Assembly (NCBI RefSeq): GCF_900496995.4
Contig: NC_044011.1
Coordinates: forward strand, 10,944,041 to 11,008,040
DNA from: Aquila chrysaetos chrysaetos
Taxonomy: Eukaryota; Chordata; Aves; Accipitriformes; Accipitridae
Direction of reading: 5' to 3'
DNA length: 64,000 bases
A model generated the notes under the pieces. That model saw only the letters and a list, made by a program, of their open reading frames with translations, ran no database searches and was not told the origin of the DNA. The translations under genes were made by a program, and so were the position numbers. Below, piece by piece: positions 29,032 to 42,200 of the stretch. The first letter of the stretch is position 1. Every line of letters begins with the position of its first letter.

Positions 29032-29614
29032 TGTCATGGTTTAACCCCAGCCAGCAACTAAACACCACGCAGCTGCTCACTCACACACCCCCCCCCCCAG
29101 TGGGATGGGGGAGAAAATTGGGAAAAGAAGTAAAACTCGTGGGTTGAGATAAGAACGGTTTAATACAACAGAAAAGAAGAAACTAAAAATGATAATGATA
29201 ACACTAATAAAATGACAGCAGTAATAATAAAAGGATTGGAATATACAAATGATGCACAGTGCGATTGCTCACCACCCACCAATCGATGCCCAGTTAGTCC
29301 CTGAGTTGCGATCCCCCCCCCCCGCCCCTCCAGTTTATATACTAGACATGACATCACATGGTATGGAATACTCCTTTGGCCAGTTTGGGTCAGCTGTCCT
29401 GGCTGTGTCCTGTCCCAACTTCTTGTGTCCTTCCAGCCTTCTCGCTGGCTGGGCGTGAGAAGCTGAAAAATCCTTGACTTTAGACTAAACATTACTTAGC
29501 AACAACTGAAAACATCAGTGTGTTATCAACACTCTTCTCATACTGAACTCAAAACATAGCACTGCACCAGCTACTAGGAAGACAATCAACTCTATTCTAG
29601 CTGAAACCAGGACA
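29032..29614. mobile_element. Solo LTR of an avian endogenous retrovirus (TguLTR5-like, tentative)
   Basis: About 583 bp beginning TGTCATGGTTTAACCCC and ending CAGGACA, i.e. TG...CA termini. It is closely similar over its whole length to the LTR at 47569-48147, which sets the boundaries. It contains an A-rich middle, a TATA-like TTTATATAC and a C-run. No internal viral genes adjoin it, so it is a recombined solo LTR fossil. No clear target-site duplication is visible. The family name is from memory of bird repeats and needs a library comparison. Confidence 0.75.
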
Positions 29615-31249
29615 GTTTGCTTTTTTGTTGGTGCTTGGACAGATCGTTACATGTCCTCTCATCTGAGGACAAACGATGCTGCTGGGGGTTATGCTAGCAC
29701 CTATAATTTGAAAAGCAAATTTACTCCTGTTATCATGCTGTAAACACAACCCAATGCAGGTGTCAACACGTTTATTCCAGTAGCACCAAAAAGTCCCAGG
29801 TTAGTTCTCATTGCATTAGGTGAAGTGCAAAGAGAATAAAAGACTATTTCACTTAAATGTCCTCTTCCCAAAGGTATCAGAGGACTGGTTAACAAATTGC
29901 TGCTCTTATTTTCGCAAACAAAAATTCTAAGTGTAGCCTGATAATACACGTTAATTTGAAGGGACAGAAGGAAGGCAGGCCAGAATATAAAACTCTCCAG
30001 ACTGATTCTGCTTGTCTCTAGATGTCTCTGGCTGGCTGCCTCTTGCTCAGCTAGCACTTTTCCCAAAATATAATCTACACATGTAAAGATAAATTTAAAA
30101 TAACTAAGTGCTGACAGGGGGTAAAAACTGCAGGAATATTTTCTACATGCTCATGAGCACAAACAACAAGCACTGGTGGAAGGTTTACGGTCCCACACCT
30201 TACGGTGTATCTGAGCTAGACCTTTATCTGTACTATTAAAAAGATATAAGGGAGGCCTAGTATCTGAACATAACAAAAAATAGCCAAGTCCCAGGCAAAT
30301 ATTGGGATATCTTGTGTTTAAATCGCCACTGATATACAGAAAATGTTAGGTAATTTATATACAGAATAGAAATACACAGAATAGAAGCAGCACAGTATAT
30401 CTCTGCCATCTTTTACATGGAAAAAGTTTAAATTTGTTGTCCTGCTTGGCTGATGTGCATTTTTAGTATTGTAATGTTTACATTTGCACATGGGGAAATC
30501 AAGTCAATTTGCTACATTAATGTACATATTAAGGACTACTTTGGTATTTCAGTGCCTCTTCTATGCTGCCATATCCTGTGATGGCTTCATCTGTTAATTA
30601 GTATCTTGAATGCTTGAAACAAATACCTGCAAGGAGGAGGAAAGCAGAGGCAGGAGCAGGAAACCCCAAACAGTAATCAAAGCTTATCTTTTTCAGTTTA
30701 GAAATGAGCTAAGTCTTCAAAGGAATTAATTCAAGCCCTCTGTCCTCGCGGTCACTAATCACACAATCCTTACCCTTTTATGGGTAACCATGTCAAATCA
30801 CTTGTAGGGTGGCTTGGTTTTCAAAATCGTTCAAGTTCTCACTGAAAAATCTGTGTATTCATATATATATGGATGTGGGGACAAGTACATCAGAATCTAT
30901 TCTGTAGCGAATGTATTATTTCTGCTACCAGCGAGAGTCATGAGAGATTTCTGGAGCATCTTCATCAGTGATGTAGTGAGTGACAATCAATTACAGCTGT
31001 GCAACCCAGCTGACAGACTAACTTAGCCTACAGAAGCTTTATGACTTTGCTGGCAAGAGGGGAAAAGTATTTACTTGTCCTAATAGCGTTGCTTGAGAAA
31101 TCACAGATAGTAAGGATGATAAATTTGACTTTAAAGTAGCAGCTCAGTGCTAGACTGCAATTAAGGGCAAACGCTATGCTCTATTCTTTATTATTGCCAA
31201 ATGGTGAAACTGAAGCTTCATTTCTTCAGAAGCAGGTGGAATTTAACTC
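29615..31249. other. Intergenic DNA, no gene recognised
   Basis: Unique-looking sequence between the solo LTR and the WTAP CpG island. Short open frames near 29701-30066 and 30814-31026 lack any recognisable domain or splice context. Nothing further is supported. Confidence 0.5.
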
Positions 31250-32900
31250 CCTTTTCTTTCATGGTTGTTTGATGGCACTGACTTGCGCCGGCACCGCCGA
31301 GCTCGGTTCTCCAGAGTGCAAACGTTCATTCCCCGGCCTGGCAGACGGCCAGGAAGCTCCAGAAGTCACGTCGAAAAGCCCGGCGCCCATCTTGCAGGCT
31401 ATTAACTGCTGCGCGCAGTTTTCCCAGCCGAAGATGCCATCTTTTCCGTCAGCCTCCCGACAAGGCGCCAAGCAGCTTTCCCAGGAGCCCTCCCGCCGCC
31501 TCGGCTCCCCGTCGGCGGGTTTCGAGGCGGAGGCGGCGCAGCCGCAGCGCAGCCCGCTCGCCCGCCCCAGAGGGATTCCCGCTCCCGCCGGCAGGTAGCC
31601 GCGCAGCGCCCGTATCCTTCCGCCCGCCCCAGGATGCGCCGCGTCTCGCTGCCCGCCCCGCCCCTCTGCCTGTTTGACAGGCTTTAAATCGACGTTCAGA
31701 CAACGCCAGGAAACCGCCGCACCGGCCAGGCAGGGGCACTCCGGCACCGCCCGGCCGGCGGGGCGGGCGAGGGGCGAGCTCCCCGGGGGCAGAGCCAGAA
31801 GCGGGCCGGGGCCGAGCCGCCCGCTGCCGGGGTGCCCGTGCCGTACCTCGCCCGTCGCCCCACTGCGGCGGCTCCCGCCGCCCCGCGCTGGCTGCGCGCG
31901 CAGCCCCCCGCCCCTAACGTGGGGGGCGGCCCGTGGGCGGGGCGGCCGGGCGCTCATTTCCTCCTTGGGCGCCATTTTGTAGCGCAGAGAATCCGCAAAT
32001 AAAGAGCGGGCGGGAGCGGCGCGCTAAAGGGAGCCCGGGCGGGGGGGGGCGCGCGGCGCGGCAGCGACGACGACGACGTCGTCCCCGGCTCCGGAGCGGC
32101 GGTCCCCGTAGAGCTGGTTGCGGTCGCAGCGGTGGCGGCAGGCGCGAGCGGTGGCGGCGTTTCGCCCTCGATGTGACGGGTGCGGCCCAGGCAACTAGCG
32201 TGCTGGGAGAGCGAGGCCTCGGCACCGCGGGCGGGAGGTGAGTGGCCGCGCGAGCGCTCCTTCCCGCCGCCGAGCCCCCTCCCCTGGCACCGCCGTCTTC
32301 CCCCCCCTCGCGGGAGGTAGCGGGGCCGGCGGGAGGGACCGGGCACCTCGCGGTCCCGGGGCGCCAAACCCCGGCAGCGGCGGCTCCGTCCCTCACCTCC
32401 CGCGGGGGGGAGGAGCGGAAGCACTTAGAGCCATTTTGTGCGAGGCCCCGAGCCCGGCCTGGCTGCTCGGCTGGGATCCTCTTCCCTCACCCTTCGGCAG
32501 CCGCCACGCCTGGGCACGGCCGCCGCCCCCCCCGCCCCCCGCGGGCGCGGGAGACGCGTTTCTCTCTTGTTGAAGACGAGCGAGGGCAGCCCGGCGGGGC
32601 GGGCAGTGCCTGAGCTTGGCGGGGCGGGGGGAGGGTTTGGGGGGGGGGGGGGGTTGGCGGCGGCGGCAGCAGCAGCCGCGGGGTCTGTCAAACGCCTGCG
32701 GCGAGCCGGCCGGCCAGCGGCCTGCAGCTGCGCCTGGCCCGCCGCCGGCGGGGTCTCCGCGCAGGAGGCGGGGCTGCGTGGCGGGGCCTCGCCGTCTGCG
32801 GGGGAGTGTGTGTGGGGAGGGGGGGTGGCGGCCGCGGGACCCGGCTTCAGACCGCGGTTGCTGAGGCGAGTGTGAGGTCTGCCCAGTCAGGGTGTTATTT
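31250..32900 (+). promoter_or_regulatory. WTAP: WTAP CpG island: promoter, untranslated exon 1 and start of intron 1
   Basis: The densest CpG stretch of the window. GCGCCATTTTGTAG near 31970 carries a YY1-like CCATTTT and probably lies near the start. A good donor, CGGGAG followed by GTGAGT, occurs at 32238, so exon 1 probably runs from about 31980 to 32237, entirely 5' UTR, and splices to 36225. The exon holds (CGA)n and a GACGACGTCGTC palindrome (32072-32083). A second CCATTTT motif lies near 32433, and G-rich quadruplex-prone DNA at 32618-32665, in intron 1. The start site is not placed precisely. Long open frames here on both strands reflect base composition. Confidence 0.65.
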
Positions 32901-35900
32901 TGAAGCTTTTTTTTCATATTTCGAGAGCCTGGAGCCTGTGCCGGGGTTTTCCCCACGGAACTCTTTTTCATATCGTTAAAATACCTGGCGGTTACTTCAG
33001 GTGTAACTAGTAAAGCAGCATACCTGATATTATTTAATTACTTTGTTTCTTAGGGTTTCTTTAATCCTTAAATTCTGTGTTTTCCAAACATTGTAGCAGA
33101 AGGTATACAGACTACTGGAGTTCCAAAAATTAAAATGCACTTTCCCCGTTTCACCTCTCTTCATGTTTAAAGTGCCATAAAAGCCTAAAACATGATGAGA
33201 TTACATAAAAAACTCTTCCAGTGATCATGGCAATGTTATTTTAAGTATGGAATATGGTTTTTATATTGCTCGTTGCCAGGAGCAGATACGTGGAAGGAGT
33301 GGCACATAGCAGCTGTCGTTTCCCCAAAATCATGAAAGTGCCTAGTTAGGATAGTACCGTTAAGTTGTTCATCATATAAATTGCAAAATATAATCGTGTT
33401 AATTCTAGTCAGTTATACAGGAATGTTGTTTATGTTGATTCTTTCTATTGTAGAAAATATCACTTCATCATGCCCTTGCAAAATATTTCTGATCTGCATA
33501 GGAGAGAGATCATCTCTTTTAGAGGAGAGTGGAATGATGAGAAGCACCTCTTGCTGCACAGTACTTGGAAAGTTACTGTGTTAAATTCAAAGGATGAACA
33601 TTTCAGTTGTAATGTTATTGCCTGTAGCATACAAATTCATGTGTTAATGAACAGAAACCTAAAGCAAATCACAGTGACAACTGATGCTCTTAATGTTTCT
33701 GAAAAACACTGAGCACAATGGTAGAAATACATAGCAGTAATAAATTTGTAAGCTTTTGGTAGGTTACTGTAGGTGCCAAAAAAGCAGTTGCATGGGAGTA
33801 GTGAGGTGAAATTCACGCATACAGAAAGAGTGCTAGTGTTTATCTGTAGATGTGATCTATCTAGCTTTTCTAAAATAACGTGTAGAATATTTTTAGTTAG
33901 CGGGTTTTTTTTTTTTTAGTGTACAGTTTTATCACTACAAGTCTTACTGCCACCTACTATAACAGTAACTTCTGTAATGCACTGGCCTGTAACCTCAGTC
34001 TTCAGCACTTTTGTGCTCTTGTCTGAAAGGAGGAGATGGCTTTGTAAATGGTGGTGTGCTGGGTGTAGAGGTAGGTTAGAGTTAGGTAGGTTTGGTGGTG
34101 CTGTAGAGAACTGGGTGCTGGAACCTTGCACAAAGTCAGACGATAAGAGGTAGACTACCCTTAGATGGAGCATCAGCCTTTGATTTCTTTCAGTCATGAT
34201 TGTGGCAGCAATTAAGTGTTTGTCATTGTTTTATGCTGCTGCAGGGTTCACAAGCCAAATCTTTGGGGAAACTCACCTTTTTTGGTATTTGTATGCTTCT
34301 GGTACTTTTCTGAGGAACACACAAATAACATCTTCTGTGCACAGTTTAATCAGTGTTAGCTGTAGTTCTGTGGGATGTCTGAAAAGCGTGTTTCTGTCCG
34401 TCAAGGACTTAAATCTTGCTGAGATCTTCAAGACTTACTTCCAAACACTGAAGGAGTTAAAAGATTCTAAAAATCTTTAGGAAAACTATAGCGAGAGAGG
34501 TAGGCAACCTAAATACAGGCGTCATAAGCACTCCCCCTGTGATCTCAAGTTATTCTGTGTTATTTTGGATGACTGAGTTGGGCACCAGCAGTTTGTATTG
34601 ATAGCCTCTTTGCTTGAATATATTTAAGGTATGTTTTCAGTATAACAGTCTCAAATAAGGAGATGCATCCAGAAGTTAAAGCAAAATGCTTGAGTAACTT
34701 CTTGTGTGTGAGAGGGAAGGTGGTGGGGGTGGGGGGGACTCAGGCTAGGGAAGCACTTAAGTGCCTCTGTGTTGCTAAGACTAGGAACAGGAAGCTGCTG
34801 TTCATCAGTGAGATGCTTCTACTGAATGTTTTTGGAAACCTTTCTGTGGGTTCTAATGTCAGTTTTTATTTTATGACTTAGAATTTGTTTCATCTGTGCA
34901 CTGTACTTGGGTGGTGTTTTTTTGGTAGGGTTTTTTGGGTAGTTGGTTTTTTTGTTATTTTTATTTTTTAACCAGGGCCTTGTTCGGTAAAGTGTATTTG
35001 TCAATGGTTAGTGTAGACTGAAGAGGCTCTACTTCATTTGGTGTGTATTTGTTTGTCTTACTGACAAACAATTTTAGGATTTCTTTGTCGTAGGATTTGG
35101 AAAAATTAAATTAGTTCATTGGGTGTCATAGTGAAAATACCTAAGGTAGTCTGTGAAAGTCTTTTTGAGAAAATAAAATATTTTTTTTAACTACTTAAGA
35201 GCATTGTTTTTGTGAAGCTAAACGTTCACGGCCAAGGAGCTGACACATCCTTTCCCTGGTATATGTGCATCGCAGCAGTTTTACAGGCTTGTTGAATCTT
35301 ATATATATATATATCTTATATATCTTACATAAATCGTACATTATATGCAACTTTTCTCTTGGAAAGCATGTTGCAAAGATGCATTCCTCTAGCAAACCTT
35401 GCATTCATTACTTGTATACTTATAATCTTTGCGGACTCGATATTTTTGATATAATCATAGTTGCAGGAAATACTATGTATTATCCTTTTGAGGTAAGGAA
35501 GCATGTCCTGTAATTCAAGGAAGTATGAATATTTAACCTAGCACAATGCAATCCTATTATGCCAAATGCACACAAGAGGAATTGAATTTGATGGTGTATC
35601 CAAGCCATCTATTTGACATCTTCTCTTAAAAATGTTCATAAGCGTTTTAAAATAACTGTTTAATACTTCCTGTGTATCTGAATCTTAAAAGTAAGAGAAT
35701 TAGTACTCGGAAGAACATGTTATTTTGACATAACCCAAACATTAGTGGTAATGTTCACAAATGACCAACATTTTTTCCAAAGAGATACCAAAGTAGTAGT
35801 ATAGATTGCTTTCCTCAGACCCTGATTAGCCTCTGCCTCATAAAATACAATGTTAAATAGATGCAGGCACATAGGAAATAGCAGTTTGATCTAAATGTAT

Positions 35901-36110
35901 ATGGACAAAGTTGGGTGGTTTTGCGTAGTTAAATAGGAAGAATTGATTACTGTTAGGCTTTTTAGACATCTAAAGGAAGTTTTGTGAACTTTTAGAAAAA
36001 ATGTCTGTTAGCTTTATATCTAGATTACAGCAACAAACTTGTCATAGTGTTTTGTACTCTGGCTCTGCATCGTGTGGAGCCAGTATTTCAGTAGTGTAAT
36101 ACTGCAAATT

Positions 36111-36135
36111 AAAAAAAAAAAAAAAAAAAAAAAAA
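36111..36135 (+). repeat. Poly(A) tract (about 25 A) in WTAP intron 1
   Basis: Uninterrupted A-run about 90 bases before the exon 2 acceptor (36224). Similar runs lie at 53297-53320 in intron 5 and 58860-58885 in intron 7. No retroposon body is recognisable next to them. Confidence 0.8.
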
Positions 36136-36232
36136 GGCTAGAAGTACAAGTTTCTGACTTGTTCAGTATCTTGTATACACTAGTAACTACACTAAATAAA
36201 ACTCCTTTTTTTCTGCCCCTTCAGAGTTCACA

Positions 36233-39200
36233 ATGACGAATGAAGAACCTCTCCCAAAGAAGGTATGTTTAAAAATACTTGTGAGATTATCCCCCTGGGT
36301 AATCATGACAGCTTGGTAAGTGTGCTTTTCCTTTTGCTCCATAGGTTCGCCTTAGTGAAGCAGATTTTAAGGTTTTACCTAGAGACGAGCTCATCCTAAG
36401 GTAAAGTAAAACGCAGTTTTTTCATTTCAGCATTTTGGTGAACTTTTAATGGAAGATGTGTGACCTCTCTCTTCCATTGCTTTTTGCATCCTTGTTCTGA
36501 AAAACTGTTTTATCCTTTTCATGGTATGTCTCTTTTGTAAAGTTCTAATCTTGTCTGAAATATTTTTATGTATAGTTTGGGGGAAAAAATGCTTTTTCCA
36601 AAGAGATAAAATCCTGAACGATATTTTGTAATACCTGAGTAGGAATTTTTTTTCTTCACTTGTAACTTTAGAAGATACGGTTGCTTACGTTCCTTGCTAG
36701 ATGGCAAGTTATTTTTAAACATGAGAAAAATGTCAACTCCTTGCTCCTGCAATAAGTTTTAGGTTTTCTTAGTCTGTGCAGTCGTCTTCTCAGCAAGTTC
36801 AGATATTAACAGTAAAATGTTAAAATGAAGTTTTCATCTCCTAGAACTTGCATAAAGAAGAGCCTGGCCATCTTTTTCACCTTTTAGAAAGCTTAGTGTC
36901 ACCACAGAAAAAATAATAGGCAATCCTGTCACGCAGACCACCTGCTGAAAGAAACGGACACAAGCCACTTGTCTCTGTATACCTGAATTTCCTGATTTGT
37001 AAAAAAGGAGCTAACTAAACTAGGCATATGTGGGTCATCTGTTTATCTGCTGGAGTAGTTTGTGTGTGCATTTTGGTAAACTTTAGTTCTTGGCTTTTTG
37101 TACACTGTAAGTTACTAGCATTATTGGGGTCTCTCAAGTTAAAAACTGCTATTTCATAGAACAAAGACTAAACTGTGTAGAAATGTGAGGCTACAAGTGC
37201 AACACTTAATGTTTATGAGCAGCTACTCCCTCTTCTGGGCAAACTATCCTGCCAGCTACTTCTGAGATGACAGTTCTTTCCAGGGGAGTCAACATAGTCT
37301 GGCTTCGTATGTTTAAAACTGGTTTCTGGCTTCCTCCAAGTATCTACTCTTTGGGGTAGTAAAGGATAATGTATTTAAACAGTAGGAAAAAAATGCTTCT
37401 TTGATGTTAAGTGCTTTAGGCCTTGTGAACCTTCTTATGAAAGCTTCTGTACTCAAGATTATCCCTGGGAAGAGTGAACTCCTAAGTCTGTAAAGCTGTG
37501 CCCTTACTTCCAGCTAGAAAATTCCTGTCAAAATATTGAAGCATAGATTTTGTGCAACTTGCTTTCTGACTGATAGTGTGAAAACAAAAAAGGCTTCCAA
37601 CTGTAACCAGTTTCTGTAACTTGCGATGATTAGTTGCTACCATAGAAGAGATCCATGTCCAGTATATATTTAAGTGGGAATGTGATGGAATACACTCAAG
37701 GAGGTAAAGTATGTCAGCAGCTAAACTGTGTTAATGAAGAGATGGGAGGGAATTTGCCAATGACAGCTGTGTTGCTATCGAATCTTCTTCTTAGTGTAGA
37801 CAAAGCAACTTCTGCTCTCAAAGTGGCGAAAAGGTTGATTTAAGGGGAATAATTGTCCATTATACCCAGAAGTGGAAACTTAAATGCCATTCTGGCCATG
37901 TCCATTTTATGTTTGCCTTACGCAGTCCTACGAACACTGTTGTTTTTTGTTTGAATGGGGTGCATATTTAATGGATTTACAGTAAGTTCACCTTTAATTG
38001 TGATTTCACATAAAACTAGCAGTTACTACACTAACTGCTGGCTTTGTTTGTATTTTGGAATAAAATACAACACTATAATAGGTATATCATGTTTTAATCA
38101 AAGGCATCTCTACTACTTTCAAACTTAGAAAAGCATGTGTTGGCCACTACTGGATTGTCTTAAATTAGGATTTGGAATGCGTTTTTTTTTGGGGTCCATG
38201 TTTTGGTGGGGCAAATGCTTTTTAAGATACAGGCACGTGTCATCTGCTTTTGGTTTTAGGTAATATGTCATCATTGCTGTACAATTGCCCTGATAAAATA
38301 CATACATAGAAAGTATTAATTATTTTTTATCAGTTCCTGTGCCATGAATCCCAATTTCACTGTTCTTCTTCACGAAGTACATAATTTAGATTTACTCATT
38401 TTAACTTCTGTTGACTAAATGTGAGCAGGATCAACAAGATGCCTTTCAGTCTGGCCTTTTGGGAATTTCTGCTTGTCTCATTACTTGTTGCTGTGGACTC
38501 ATGTCCTTCATCTTTGCCCTCCCCTTTTTAATGCAGTAGCTACTTAGCTTCTGTGTAGGTGTAGGAGCTTCTGTGGAGAAAGAAGAGCCATGAACACAAT
38601 AACAAAGCACTCTGTGGATCATAGCTAAAAATCTGATCAGTATTGCCCTGATCGTTTAGCCTAGTGGTTAGTCTGTAAAACACAGAAGCACCCTGATTTA
38701 CATGAGCAGTTCTGAGCAAATACAGTGCTTTTACTGAACTTCAATCAACATGGACATATAACCAGTCACTTTTGGAACGGCTTAGGTGCAATGCTGGGTG
38801 TGCCCTACCCCATAAGTGCTTATCATTTATTCCTGGAAAAAGTGAACCCCAAAGCTCAGCATAAAAAAGGGGTGCTCCAAGAAAAATAGGGGGATTTATA
38901 GAAGTATTTTGAAACCTTGGAGTCTTAAAGTCTGCTTAATATTTTTAGAGAATGGAGGGAATTAACTAACCTACATAATGCTGCTCAATTACCTTCCAGT
39001 TCTTGTGAGACTGTAAGTGACCCCTTGAATGTAAATTGAATTCAGGACTGTCTTCCTAGTTCTGTGTACAGCTCTGTTTCTGTTCTTCAGTGCCTTTGCA
39101 AGTAGCACTTTAGTGAAGCTCTTCAGATTGTCAATGTTTAGCCATCAGATTACTGACACGAACTACTAAACAAATCAAGAAGCCAGTATTGAGTGGAAAC

Positions 39201-42200
39201 CAAACTGACTGCAGGAAAAAAAGCTGGCTTTTAGCCTTTGTCTTTTTTCCCACTTGAGTTCACTGATGAGCTGCCTGAGTTGCCTGCAGATGTACCAGAA
39301 AGGGCAATATGGGACAAGTAGGTTAAGGCAACTCTCACATTTGCTTAAACCAGTGCATCTCTTAGATTACATGTGTGAAGAGGACAGCCATCTCTTTCTT
39401 GGATCTTGGGAAGAAAGGCTTCAGGCTTAAGGTCTGGCCAGTGAGTTCCTATAAATCACTGGTTGGTTTAAAGAAGCTTTTGCAATTATGTGGAAATTCT
39501 TAAATAGTTTAACCCAAAACTGGATTTTTATGTCACTGTAAGTGTTGATTTTATCTATGTCTATTAAAAAAAGTTTAAACTAATGCAGGTATTATGTGTA
39601 GATGAGACCTGGTAGAAGGGATATATCATCTTCAAGTAAGGCAAAACAGTTTCCCAGAGGGGAAAGCTTTCCTCCTGTAGTTGAAGATGTGCTAGTAGCC
39701 ATCTTGACATTTTAATTCTGACATAAGGGCAGGGGGGAAGAAAGAAAGATATTTGTTTGTATCGGTACTGATTTTTTTTGAACGCATTTCTTTTACTGAA
39801 CTTTAGAAGGTATTTAGGGGCAAAAATCTTTTCCTTGAAGAGCCTGTAAAGTGAGTTAGCTGGAAAACGTGTGAAGTATGTAATTTTTAGGAATGCTATT
39901 TATATGGAAACTTTCATAATTTATCAGAGGTCTTTTAATGTGTTCTGGTGTCTTATGGGGAAGCTGCATGTTTTTATGCAGAGGATTACAGTATTGCTGG
40001 ATACAGTTTTCATTAAAGTTTCTAACTGGATCTGAAATAAAGCCCTACCCTGTGGCATATGGTGACACCAGTGAGTTGACTTCTTCTGTTTCCTGATAGC
40101 AGTAGGGCCTCATGGAGGCTTCAGATCATACTTGCTTTTATGCCCTTTTTTTGTGTGGTGGGGTGTTTTTTTTTGGTTGGTTGGGTTTTTTGTTAATTTG
40201 TAGCTCTGAACTCTTGGACTGTCCTGGAGTTGTGCTTGGTAGCTGGGATTTCTAGGTGTTACTACATCCACTGCTAGACTAGTCTCAGCTTCTGCTGTCT
40301 AGTTTCAACATGACATGGCTGAGATGCCACCACTGAGCAAAGGCATCATTTCAACATTCCACAAACTTGCTGTCCTTGTCACCTCTTTCAGGCTCTGTGT
40401 GAAAACTTAGCATGTGAGATTCATGTAATGGGAATGCAGGCTCACCTCAGCCTTGCATGTCAGCAGCTAGGAGTCCATATTACTGAAAAAAGCATAGAAG
40501 CAAAACTGTTGTGCATGGAGATTCAATTGTACAATGTAAGACCAAAGTCGTGCATCTGGAAATACTGCCCTTTTATTGTTCAGGTAAAAACAGATTTTTT
40601 GTGAGAATAGTTCATTTAGAGAATGGTGTTAACAGACTCAAACACCATTCATGTAGTCATTTGAGACCTAGAAATACCGAGTTTTACACCTGTCCTGTTT
40701 GTAGTATCATCTGGTCCTTTCTACCAATGTAGACATAATAAACAGAGAAGGAGGAGTAAACAGATAAAAGTTAACAGTGTTCAGAGTTGGAGCACCAAAA
40801 ATATTGTCAATGATCTTCAGCATCTTCGTTTTTTTTAAAAAGCTTTGTTCTGGCATAGTTCCTTCCTTTTTATTTTGTTTTGTGTAACTTCAGAAGCTAC
40901 AACTTTGTAGCTTCAGATTTTCAAAGATCAGAATTCCACTTTAATTCCCTTTGTTAATGATCTGTGCTACTACTGTAAACAAGGGAAAATGATTATAGCA
41001 AAATAAGCTGGAAAAGACAGTGTCTAGGAGAATAGATTATTAAAGGTACTGAGCAAGAAAAGTTACTACAAGAGGAGACTTAAGAATTTAAAAATTTCAA
41101 AAGGTGTTTAAAGTCTTAAGTCAGGAAATAGACACTTAAGTGAAAATGAAATTATCAGGGCCATCACAAGACTGTTTTTAATATACCTAAAACTAGTCAA
41201 AGTGTGTGTGTATATATATATTAAAAAAAAGATGATCTTTGTTTTTCTTCCTTTAACTTGGTTTCATGAAAGTTTTTGAGAAACTGTTTTGTTGATATAT
41301 TTGGTAAATATTTTGACATGTTAGTCCTCAGGATTACTGAGATCACTACGAAAATATATACACATCAGATGAAGAATCACAACTGCAAGTTCAGTTGAAA
41401 AGGAATCAGTCCCTTTTCAGTAAGGGCCTACTAATGTATTTGTTTATTTTTGAGCCAAAGTTATTTATAAGAATGGTTTACTTCATTAATGTGAATGTTT
41501 TTAAATTTTCACTATTTTACTTTTTGTTTTGATGCTTTAAGTCTATTTGATTGTCTGTTTTAATTTTTTTTTTTTTTTTTTAAATCTATTGCATGAAATA
41601 AGCAATTGTCTCCAGTTGCTAGCTTTCTGGTTTGCCTGAAGTGAGGTGAAAACCAGGTCAATTGCTAGAAGAGAAAATTGCTCCAGATCTTCTGTAGCTG
41701 TAGCAAAATTGAGACGCAGTGCGTGTGTGTGAAAGTAAAGCTACTGTGGTAGAAAATGTTCAAGTTTTAAAACTGATGGCTTGATTGTTGAATAGTTCTC
41801 TGACTATGTCAGTGTGGTGGTCACAAGTTTATTCCATACAATTTCGTAAACTTGTGTGGTGAGTTGACCTTGGCTGGATGCCAGGTGCCCACCAAGCTGC
41901 TCTGTCACTCCCCTCCTCAGCAGGACTGGGGGGAGAAAATAAAATGGAAAAAAACTTGTGGGTCAAGATAGAGGCAGCTTAATAAAACAAAAGCTGTGCA
42001 TGGAAGCAAAGGAAAACAAAAGATTTATTCTCTTTGCTTCACATCAGCAGGCAATGTCCAGCCATTTCCCAGGAAGTAGGGTTTCAGTGTGTGTAACAGT
42101 TGCTCTGGAAGACAAACATTGTAATAATGAATGCCCTGCCTCCCTCCTCCTTTCTCTTAGCTTTTATTGCTGAGAAGACATCATGTGGTATGGAATATCC

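Noticed and set aside
29249-29492. Short open frames repeated in the two similar LTRs (also at 47785-47994)
   Set aside because: They recur because the LTR sequence recurs; LTRs of this kind do not encode proteins.
30814-31026. 70-codon plus-strand frame in the ACAT2-WTAP gap
   Set aside because: No domain, no splice signals in phase and no partner exons found.
31259-31975. 238-codon open frame on the minus strand opposite the WTAP promoter
   Set aside because: Pro/Arg/Gly/Ala-rich translation of a CpG island; overlapping open frames exist on the other strand and no domain is recognisable.
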